DNA of 64,000 nt from Palaemon carinicauda (taxonomy: Eukaryota > Arthropoda > Malacostraca > Decapoda > Palaemonidae). Below, piece by piece: positions 55,759 through 64,000 of the stretch (positions are counted from its first letter, which is position 1; each line of letters begins with the position of its first letter). The notes below the pieces were generated by a model. It searched no databases. It was given only the letters and a program-made list of their open reading frames with translations, and was not told the DNA's origin. The stretch is from positions 18,445,640 through 18,509,639 of the forward strand of contig NC_090759.1 of the NCBI RefSeq assembly GCF_036898095.1, given 5' to 3'. The translations under genes and the position numbers were made by a program.

Positions 55759-56746
55759 ACTTACCCGCTGGTTATATAACAATAGCTTTATTCTTCTGTC
55801 CGGCAGAAATTCAAAACTCGCGGCAATCGCATAGATATGCCAGGTGTACACTAGCGCCACCACGGTAGCTAGGCCGAACTATTCCATCCAGCACCAGATT
55901 TTCTTCTGCCGCCATTTTGGCAACATCGAAGGAATTCACTCGTGATTAACCTGGATTTAGCAGTATATTGGTGATGTACTCTTATATACGGGTTTTGGCA
56001 TTCGCTTACTTGGTTTTGTTTGATATTTGATCGCTATGTTATAGCTTAAAAGGTAGGATTAGAAATTTTTCAACCTATTTTAAACTAACGAAAGCATTAT
56101 GGTGATAGGGAAACACCCCGCCTCATCGATGACGTCACAGTCATATGACGTAAGCTTGAGTATGACTTGCATTTTCTTTCTTTTTCCACAAAGAATGATA
56201 AGTTAATACTATCTTACAAAGTATTTAGTTATATTAAATAAAAGGATTGTTATTTTTTTTTTTTAGCTAATCTGTTTACAAAGATTAAACAAAATTAGGG
56301 TTCAGTTAATTTTTATACGATGTAGTATTCATGACAATCGATATAGTCTCACGATTCTTTGTATCGTTAATTTACTTGTTCGTTTTTGGGAATACTAAAT
56401 TTTTGCGTATAAATGTTCCAATTGTTAAATGTGACTATTCGTCTTTTATTGGAACCCCTTAACCTGTTAAGCGTCCCCCCTGGACCAGGTTGCCGCTAAC
56501 GTACCGTCACGCTTTTTTTGCCCTGAGCGGTCATTTCACTAATGATAATTTTTCAAAGTTAATATCATTTCTTTATGCTTATAATTTGTATTTATAGTTA
56601 ATTAAATGGTAGAGTAAAAAAAACAATTAATACTACTATTATTTCATTCCAAATGGCTACATAATACTGGATATTTTAATGGGTTCTTTTTATCTTCAAT
56701 CTTAAATCTTACGCCTGGATAAGCAACAAAAGCAAAGGGATGTCAC

Positions 56747-56984
<238 letters not shown>

Positions 56985-56995
56985 CGTTTCCTTTC

Positions 56996-57325
56996 CTATA
57001 TAGTTTTGTGAAATCTCGTTGTCCAGTCATTCAGTAGTGAGAAGTCATTTTCGCTTTCGGCATCGAAAGAAAAATTTGTTTCTTCAATATACTCATCACT
57101 GGAGGATTCAGAACTAGTGCTCTCATTATCAAACAGGTTTTCATTATCAAATTCCTCAACAAGAATATCATTTATTTCATCTAAAGAAATAACCTTTCTC
57201 TTTAGACCGTTCATTACAAAAGGGACAACAAACAACCACTTCCGCATGAACGGTCGAAGCACACTGATAGGAAACCAGTTTTCTAACATCAAGCTACCTT
57301 CAGAAAAATAGTTGCCAGACATCAT
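56996..57325 (-). pseudogene. Transposase N-terminal fragment in the piggyBac-like element
   Basis: A 109-codon minus-strand frame starting near the element's right end. It contains SLDEINDILVEEFDNENLF and an acidic serine-rich stretch (STSSESSSDEYIEE), typical of the disordered acidic start of piggyBac transposases. It ends at the CT microsatellite. No DDD catalytic part remains. The assignment depends on its place inside TTAA-flanked ends. Confidence 0.45.
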
Positions 57326-58049
57326 ATAAGTTTCAATTTACAGCCCCCATATGCTGAGAGTGTTGCCAAGTGGTGATCCTATACTTACTATATGAGTAAA
57401 CGTAATATCACGAGACTGACGGCTTGAAAAAGGCAATTAAAGTCATGAACGGAATATGCAGTTGAAGGCGGTACCGAGTAGATCCTGGTGAACGGTTTAT
57501 CACGTGGGTGACGCATAACAGGTTAAGTAATAAGGGTTGGTGTAAATATATAGATATATTCTTTATTCCTATATCTATTCATTTAATATTTTTAATATTT
57601 TATATAAAAGATATTGGTACATTTTATATAGGATTTAATGACTATTGCATTCTCATTCAAGCCCTTGACAGAATAGTAAGGTCTCCCTCTACGGGCGTGT
57701 CTACTTTTGGTTTTATGCCAAGAGTTTAAAAATGCAAATTTTTAGTGCTAGATTAGTGCAGTGAATTTTATTCAATACAGTGGAGGGTGCTTCTGTTCGG
57801 ACCTGTCGTTTTCCTAGCCTTAGACCTCTTTCAAGCTCCTGGACCCATGGGAGAACTAAAGTTGATCGGCGAAAGGAAGCGAGAGGCATTAGTCTGGCGC
57901 CGAGCGTCTTGTAAGACCTGAACAGAAGTTCCCTCGAGCGTTCCTGTTGACAATTCCTAGAACGCTCGCCCTCGCCGTAGGTAAGGCGAGGTAAAAGTGT
58001 TTACTAACATTAAGCGGCCAAGCGCGAGTGTCTTCCTTCCATGCGCGCG

Positions 58050-58183
58050 ACAAGCGCCAGGCAGCTGAACGTGATGGCGCCCACCAGGTGGCTGAGCTTG
58101 ATGGCGCGCTCCAAGCAGCTGAGCATGATGGCGATCGCCAGGTGGCTGAGCGTGACGCCTCGCGCCAAGCTAAGCATGACAAC
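58050..58183 (+). repeat. 27-bp coding minisatellite in DIRS-A2 gag-like region
   Basis: Five imperfect 27-base units (58050, 58077, 58104, 58131 and 58158) encode nine-residue units such as AHQVAELDG, ALQAAEHDG and DRQVAERDA. Weaker 24-27 base relatives recur at 58380-58530 and 59800-59870 (CGTCAAGCTGAACGTGAC). They appear to be the ancestral building blocks of this Gag. Confidence 0.85.
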
Positions 58184-58995
58184 AACAGAGCGTTGGTCAT
58201 CGAGCATTCAGCAAGGCTAGCTACTAACGCTGCTGTTAAGAGTTTGACACGATGTTTGTAACTTAGTGCAACTTCTTTGTTTCTTTTGTTCGATAATCGA
58301 CCGTTCTAGACGTGATCGGCATAGTTCCGAGCGTCTGAATCGCGAGCGTTATTGTTCTGAAGTCACGTGGCGCCGAGCGTCAAGAGCTTGCATGGCATCA
58401 AGCTTCACGCAGTTGAACTTGACGTCGAGTGTCAAGCAGTTAATAATGACTCCGAACGCCAAGCAGTAGCGTGTCGTCGAGCATCAAGTAATTGAACATG
58501 ACGTTGCGTGTCAAGCATAGCTCCAAGCGTCTAGATCACGAGTGTCTGAATCGTGAATATTATAGTTCCGAGAGTCACGTGACACTGAACGCCAAGCAGT
58601 TGCTTGGCGTCTGGCTTCCAACAGTAGGACTTGATGTCTACATGACCATGAGCGTCTAGCGTTGGAACATTGTTACGCCAGGCGCTATATTAAGAAATAG
58701 ATATTAACTAGAAAGATATTATTTTCTCAGACCAAGGCCTGCTTGAACTAATTCTTGGTGTCTGTGGGAGAGCGAGAATTAAACCTCTAAAGCATTGAGG
58801 TCAGAATTCAGAACATTAAGGAGTTGACTCCTAGGAAACAAGGCATCTCTACCTCGGTTAGAGACTCGTAGAAGAAGAGAGTGACTTTCAGAAACTCATG
58901 AGAGTTTTTTTCTGAAAAGTTTCCATTTTATTTTGTACCTGCTGCTTCTCGTCCCGCCTTCAAAGTTTTTCGCGAAGGAAGACGGCGAAGGAGTC

Positions 58996-59250
58996 TTTAT
59001 TATTTTTATTATTATTACTAGCCAAGCTACAACCCTAGTTGGAAGAGCAAGATGCTATAAGCCCAAGGGCTCCAATAGGGAAAGATAGCTCAGTGAGGAA
59101 AGGAAATAAGGAAATAAATAAATGATGATAATGATTGACATTAAATCATTCTAAGAAAAGTAACAACGTCTAAAAGACAGTGCTGATAGGGCAGTGTAAT
59201 AGCGCGTCCTCAATGCAGCATAAAGAACCTAACTGCAGATGTTGGTTCAG
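58996..59250. repeat. Interspersed repeat of penaeid type
   Basis: It begins with an ATT-rich run, then CTAGCCAAGCTACAACCC, GATGCTATAAGCCCAAGG and GTGAGGAAAGGAAATAAGG. I recall these words, in this order, from penaeid shrimp genomic sequences. It has no coding capacity. The ATT run at its left suggests a retroposed sequence in minus orientation, but a DNA-transposon origin is not excluded. The right border is uncertain. Confidence 0.6.
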
Positions 59251-59945
59251 CAGCATGTTCAGCTGCAACAGCAGCAAGTGCAATAGGGCTTTTGTGAGAG
59301 AAGGCAGTGTCGATTTTTTGCTGTGTACATCCTGACAGGATGTCAGAAGTTGGCAAAGCTTTAGTTCAGACTGATACTGATCTTGTTCCTGAGTCTGGTG
59401 TTATGGTACAGGCACCGCCGCTTCCGCCAGACTGGTTTCCGTCTGCTGAAATGCGGAGCGTTTATGTAAGCGATGAGGAAGGAGAGTTCGCGATCAAAGT
59501 TTTCTACACCGGTGTCACCTGATGTTGATCCTAATTGGACTATGGTGCTAGCATGAAGCAGCGGCTCTCATCTTTTATGCAGTCTTATCAGCCTTCTGTT
59601 AGCAAAGTGATGGTTCGTCATGATTCTTATCAGGACGCGTTGTCGCACAGGCGGCCTACCAGCAAGCTAATGTTGAACAGAGTGATAAGGCTTCTATATC
59701 CCATTGAGTGTCTGGTTCTCTTGATACCAGACATCAAGCGGCCAAGCGTGTCATCGAGCGTCAACCTTCCAAGCGCGGCGACGATCGCTAGGCAGCTAAG
59801 TTTGGCATTGGGTGTCAAGCTGAACGTGACGTTGCGCGTCAAGCTGAACGTGACATCGAGCAACAAGCTTGTGATGTCAAACAAACCGTGACGTCCAACG
59901 TCAGTCACATACTGTTCGAGCTACGTCCAGAGGACAAAGTTCTCT

Positions 59946-60112
59946 ATGGAGACTCAGAGGACTATGCTTGCAGCAGTAAAAAAGGTCCACTGGATGATTT
60001 CCTTAGATCTCCAGGATGCTTTCTACTTCCCCATCCATCCAAACTTCAAGCTACCGAAAGTTTCGTGTATAGGAGGAAGTTGTCTAGTTTTGAGTTCTTT
60101 GTTTCGGTCTAA
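59946..60112 (+). pseudogene. DIRS-A2 reverse transcriptase fragment
   Basis: HWMISLDLQDAFYFPIHP is the RT block with the first catalytic Asp (compare TLDLKDAYFQIPIHP in family D). A frameshift follows, after which YRRKLSSFEFFVSV corresponds to the next RT strand (YQFKVLCFGL in D1). The YLDD box is absent because the segment jumps to gag-like DNA at about 60120. This is the only RT palm sequence of family A in the window. Confidence 0.7.
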
Positions 60113-61093
60113 GCACCATCCCTCAAATAGAGGGTGCGTCTGTGAGGACATATCGTTGTTTCTTATCCTTACTTCCAAGGAATGTCGATTTGAAACTTCT
60201 TCTAGCTCCCTTTTCCCGGAGAGAAGAAATATCGAACAATAAAAGAAACGAGAGGCTTTAGCTCCCGACCAGTCGCCTACTCGAGCATACCTTTTGACAC
60301 CTCACGGGTCTCTCACCTTCATCATAGGAAAGGTGAGGTGAAAGTTTTTTCGTCATCTTCAGATGACTCGGCACCCAGACGAGGCTGGCATCAACTTCCA
60401 GACCTCTATAGAGGAAGAAGGACACGGTCAATCAGCGTCCCATCTTGACACCGCAAGCTTCTGGTTGTAGTCTTTCGAACAGTTCTGAGCGTTTTTTCTT
60501 TCTACCAAAGAAAACTCTCCTACCAAACAACCTTTTAGGATGTCAGCAACTTTCAAATAACGTCCAACTCTCTCAGTTGCAGGACAGTTGTCTGAGCCTA
60601 GCATGGCTTCAGTTCTTGCTCCTTCTCCACCATCAAACTGGTTATCGTCTTCTGGACACACTGCGTGTTTTTAAACGGTATAGAAAGAGAGCTTGTGGTA
60701 GACTTGACGTCTCCGGTACCACAACAGTTTGACCCTATTTTCATTACACTACTAGATTTGTAACATGAGCTCTCTTTGCTCATGCTAGTTTGTCGGCCTG
60801 CGTACAACAAGTGAGTAGCAGACCTGGATCTTGAGTGTCGGGTAACTTCACACCTGGACACTAAGCGTAGTGAGCCTACTAGTCGAGATGTTCTTGAAGA
60901 CGAACGTCTTTACAACTCCCTAGCAAAGAGTCAAACAAACAGACGTGACGTCGTACGTCCACTTAACAGGATGTCGAGCTTCCAGCAGAGCAGGATGTCC
61001 TGTAAGACGTGACGTCGAGCGTCTCGTCTATCGAGACGCTACATTAATCATCAAGCACAATGCAACCCCAAGCGTCAAGCAGCTCGTGACATG

Positions 61094-61262
61094 GTCTTGT
61101 ACACGTTCCCACCATTCAAAGTGCTTTACAGGATGTTACAAAAGTTCTTGTCTCACGAGGGAACCAAGTTGACTTTAGTAGCTCTCTTCTTGCCGTCAAG
61201 AGGTTGGTTCACAGAGGTTCTGGAATGGATGGTGGACATTCCAAGAAGCTTGCCATTGAGAA
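61094..61262 (+). pseudogene. DIRS-A2 RNase H C-terminal block
   Basis: It encodes LYTFPPFKVLYRMLQKF, SHEGTKLTLVALFLPS and GWFTEVLEWMVDIPRSLPL, the DIRS C-terminal block found at 3308-3470 in DIRS-A1 (LYAFPPFKIVNKVLQKF, SHEGTRLTLVAPLW). It is cut by Tigger-2 at the TA at 61263-61264. Confidence 0.85.
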
Positions 61263-61264
61263 TA

Positions 61265-64000
61265 CAGTGATGCCTCAGGATACAAAAGTAATCCGTTCAG
61301 GATACAGTTTTGTATCCTGATTTTTTCGTATCCTGAGTCGCGTTTTACATGTAAATGGCTTAATCCGTTCCAAGTCTTACGAAAAGACACCTTTTCTTTC
61401 ATAAACACGCTAAACATGCATTGCAGCCATTTCTATCATTCAATAATTAACCCAACCGTTAAAAACAGCCTAATCCATTCCAGAAACCACCATGGTATTA
61501 TTCAATAATGTAGTTATAGCCTAGTTATCCCCTCCAAGCCCTAAGAAAACGGTCCGTTTTCTTTACTACTGTATAAAAGTTACGGTACTGTATGTAAAGC
61601 ATTTGGATCAGTGAAGGTGTATTGTTACCTGTACGTACACCTAAATTAAGGATTGATACCCTGAAAAAAAGGTTACTGTTAATTAATAAAAAAGTTGAAA
61701 CTTACCTTTTGATTGAGACGATGTCCGATAGCGAAGTCGCGGCAGAGGAGGATGGCATAAGGCAGAAAACGTATCAAGTGACAGACTACGTACAGTAATT
61801 TACACACTTAACACATTAACACTTAAACTTTACGAAATAAAAAAATGGCAGAAATAACTAACACTTAACATTACGTATGGAAAACTATAAAATGAAAGAA
61901 AAAATTACTTTAACACTTAACGGTAACATAAAACTTAAAATTGAATTTTTTTTTTTTGCTTTTTTATAACTTTACGTTTTTCATATTTTCTAAATTTCTT
62001 CTACTTCTTCATCACTTTCTTTTTTCTATTTCTTTTCTTTACTTTCACCTTCTAATTCTTCATCACTTCCTCTTTTCTGTTTCTTTTCTTCACATTCACC
62101 TTCGTCTTGGCCTACTAATACTGCTGGCCTCTTTAATAAGAAACTATCCATTGAAGCTTGTTTCTGCCTACTCTTCAACACATTTCTAAAATGCGTTAGG
62201 CAAACGTCATTGCAGTGTTGAAGCGCACGGTTGGTATAAACTTTTTCTAGATGTTCCTTTTCGACATAGTCTGCCATTTTATGGAAACATGCGAGAATTT
62301 CTTTAATGTCTGCCGTTTTCAAAGGTGTAACATCCTCCTCATCACCGCTAGAGAACTGCTCTTGAACAACACTCATTTGCATCGTCTCCAACTCCTTCAG
62401 GTCGTCCGTCGTCAACTCCTCGTGGTGCTCCTCGATAAGTTCATCTATATCCTCGGCGCTAACTTCCAGTGCCATGGACGTACCAAGATGTACAATGTCA
62501 GCCACCTCAGACTGCTGAATGGGTTCAGGATCGTCAACGATCTCGGCTTCGCCTCCAGGCTTCCCGAGCCCCTCGAAGTCTCGTGCAGAGACAACATCAG
62601 GCCACAGCTTCCTCCAAGATGAGTTCAGGGTACGCCTCGAAACTTCCTGCCAAGCGAGATCGATGAGTTTGAGGCATATCACTATATTTAAGTGATCTTT
62701 CCAGAATTCACGCTGAGTGAGGTTTGTACTGTCTGTGACTTGGAAACATCTCTGGAAGAGATGCTTCGTGTACAATTTTTTAAAATTAGAAATAACTTGC
62801 TGGTCCATGGGCTGGAGGAGAGGGGTGGTGTTAGGCGGTAGATATAGGACCTTTATGAAGGAATACTCGGCCAGAAGATATTCCTCGAGGCCAGGAGGGT
62901 GAGCTGGAGCATTGTCCAACACCAGCAGACATTCCATAGGGAGGCGCTTTTCTTCCAAATATTTTCGGACAGTCGGACCGAAGCAGACATTCACCCAATC
63001 AATGAAAAGTTGCCTCGTTACCCAGGCTTTAGCATTCGCCCTCCACATCACGGGAAGGTTCTCCTTGATGACTTTGTGGGCTTTGAAGGCTCGGGGATTT
63101 TCTGAATGGTACACCAGCAGGGGCTTTATGTTGCAGTCCTCACTGGCGTTTGCACAAAAAGCAAGGGTAAGCCTGTCCTTCATAGGCATAAGTCCTTGTA
63201 GATTCTTCTCCTCCGCCGTGATGAACGTCCTACGAGGCATTTTCTTCCAAAAAAGTCCAGTTTCGTCGCAATTGAAAACTTGCTGCGAACTGTAGCCTTC
63301 CTGCAGAGTCAACTCGTCGAACGTTTTAACAAGGGCTTCGGCGGCCTTCGTGTCCGAGCTGGCTGCCTCCCCATGCCGTACCACTGAATGAATGCCAGTC
63401 CCTTTCTTGAATTTCTCGAACCACCCACGAGAAGCCTTGAACTCTGGGGGTTCCTGCTGGGATGTTCCTTCTCCTGCCCCTTCTTCGGCCTGAGAACGCA
63501 TGAGATCACCGAAAATGGCGAAGGCCTTCTGGCAAATTGTAGTCTCAGTGATGGTGTCTCCTGAGATCTCTTTGTCCTTGATCCACACAAGAAGCAGCCT
63601 CTCCATCTCGTCATGCACGTGGGTTCTCTTGTTGGAGAAAATAGTGACGCCCTTAGAAGGTGTCGCTGCTTTGATGGCCGCCTTCTGCTTCAGGATGGTG
63701 CCTATCGTAGATGGATTCTGGCCATACTCCTTGGCGATCGCACTTAAACGCATGCCAGACTCGTACTTTTTTACGATTTCAAGTTTCGTCTCCATCGAGA
63801 GCATCGTCTTCTTCTTCTTTCCTTCGGCAACATTCTTGGGACCCATGGCTACAGTAATACATAATATAATACACTACGTACGTTATATACAGTACTATGT
63901 ATAGTAAACACTAATACAGTACAGTGCACAGTAACGAATGTTTAATAACGATAACACGTGGCGTACGAATGTACTGTATATTAACACTACGTCAAACAAG
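61265..64000 (-). mobile_element. Tigger-2, Tigger/pogo transposon, right end outside the window
   Basis: The terminus CAGTGATGCCTCAGG starts at 61265, preceded by the target TA (61263-61264). Near the end, GTATCCTGA or its complement occurs at least four times (61275-61340), forming subterminal repeats. The transposase is on the minus strand; its promoter side and the other terminus lie beyond 64000. Bases 61345-62025 are AT-rich and gene-free. The element split DIRS-A2 and is therefore younger than it. Confidence 0.88.
62026..63846 (-). CDS. Tigger-2 transposase, intact 606 residues
   Basis: An uninterrupted frame from MGPKN to a stop. It would cut the element out and insert it at TA sites in nuclear DNA. 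Domains: a basic start (GKKKK) and Psq-type helix-turn-helix at about 15-60 (KLEIVKKYESGMRLSAIAKEY); a CENP-B-type DNA-binding domain at about 70-165 (ERLLLVWIKDKE, ASRGWFEKFKKG); and DDE_1 at about 180-385, with D194 (NCDETGLFWK), D311 (LDNAPAHPP) and D348 (QPMDQQVI), the last two separated by 36 residues. The C-terminal 150 residues are acidic, ending in a Lys/Glu-rich tail (EEKKQKRGSDEE), possibly for nuclear localisation. The length is usual for Tigger proteins. It shares all motifs with Tigger-1 but lacks damage; domestication as a host gene is less likely because the terminus is intact. Confidence 0.93.
   Translation of the reverse strand: MGPKNVAEGKKKKTMLSMETKLEIVKKYESGMRLSAIAKEYGQNPSTIGTILKQKAAIKAATPSKGVTIFSNKRTHVHDEMERLLLVWIKDKEISGDTITETTICQKAFAIFGDLMRSQAEEGAGEGTSQQEPPEFKASRGWFEKFKKGTGIHSVVRHGEAASSDTKAAEALVKTFDELTLQEGYSSQQVFNCDETGLFWKKMPRRTFITAEEKNLQGLMPMKDRLTLAFCANASEDCNIKPLLVYHSENPRAFKAHKVIKENLPVMWRANAKAWVTRQLFIDWVNVCFGPTVRKYLEEKRLPMECLLVLDNAPAHPPGLEEYLLAEYSFIKVLYLPPNTTPLLQPMDQQVISNFKKLYTKHLFQRCFQVTDSTNLTQREFWKDHLNIVICLKLIDLAWQEVSRRTLNSSWRKLWPDVVSARDFEGLGKPGGEAEIVDDPEPIQQSEVADIVHLGTSMALEVSAEDIDELIEEHHEELTTDDLKELETMQMSVVQEQFSSGDEEDVTPLKTADIKEILACFHKMADYVEKEHLEKVYTNRALQHCNDVCLTHFRNVLKSRQKQASMDSFLLKRPAVLVGQDEGECEEKKQKRGSDEELEGESKEKK

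Noticed and set aside
57508..57729. A 73-codon hydrophobic open frame
   Set aside because: AT-rich leader sequence between the piggyBac end and DIRS-A2 gag; composition alone explains the hydrophobicity.

Overview
The window is eukaryotic repeat-dense DNA, almost certainly from a decapod crustacean and most likely a penaeid shrimp. The evidence is the dominance of DIRS-like retrotransposons, with reverse transcriptase (RT), RNase H and tyrosine recombinase (YR) genes. A degenerate copy of a repeat I associate with penaeid genomes (about 58996-59250) and the terminal motifs near 12.9, 31.5 and 35.4 kb agree. The species call rests on memory of those repeats, not on a search. The only host coding sequence I can defend is one 122-base exon at 47733-47854 (+). 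It encodes the conserved core of mitochondrial ribosomal protein bS1m (MRPS28) and has a clean acceptor and donor. The rest is best read as intron or flanking DNA filled by nested mobile elements.

Layout: 1-5040 DIRS-A1, which lacks the RT palm; 5041-5337 a foldback unit with perfect 54-bp arms; 5338-8046 a decayed Tigger/pogo transposon whose right end sits in a DIRS-C remnant (8047-8392); 8393-12919 DIRS-B1, with Gag, RT-RNase H and YR nearly intact; 12920-18977 DIRS-D1, cut by an assembly gap (18978-19000); 19001-20879 and 27325-31520 DIRS-B2, split by a 6.4-kb Jockey/I-type LINE (20893-27324) bounded by a 13-bp repeat; 31521-35400 DIRS-C2, a deletion derivative joining Gag to YR; 35421-35870 a foldback; 36337-37836 DIRS-D4, a 1.5-kb derivative; 37837-38071 a foldback; 38072-46554 DIRS-D2, with an insert; 46555-46857 a foldback; 46980-47480 a LINE tail; 47733-47854 the host exon; 47957-55450 DIRS-D3, with perfect 45-bp terminal repeats; 55451-55758 a foldback; 55759-61262 DIRS-A2, broken by a piggyBac-like element (56459-57526) and the penaeid-type repeat; 61265-64000 a second Tigger element with an intact 606-residue transposase on the minus strand.

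The most unusual structure is a coupling between DIRS elements and foldback units. Every DIRS right end visible here, in three families, is followed at once or within about 20 bp by a 235-450 bp foldback. Where both ends of an element can be compared (D2, D3, D4), the foldback contains an inverted copy of that element's own first 100-200 bp. The match follows the element: D2's foldback resembles D2's leader, D3's resembles D3's, and D4's resembles D4's. So the foldback looks like part of the element, outside the right terminal repeat, rather than a chance neighbour. Established DIRS elements have inverted terminal repeats plus an internal complementary region; an external inverted leader copy is not a layout I recognise.

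A second theme is the Gag protein of the D family. Each copy keeps an N-terminal Cys/His-rich finger and a C-terminal conserved core, but joins them by a different repeat-grown linker: arginine-serine-proline repeats in D1, an 11-residue Ser-Gly-Ser-Arg repeat in D2, and a proline/alanine-rich stretch in D3. Nearly all mobile-element genes carry stops or frameshifts and are listed as pseudogenes; Tigger-2 is the exception.
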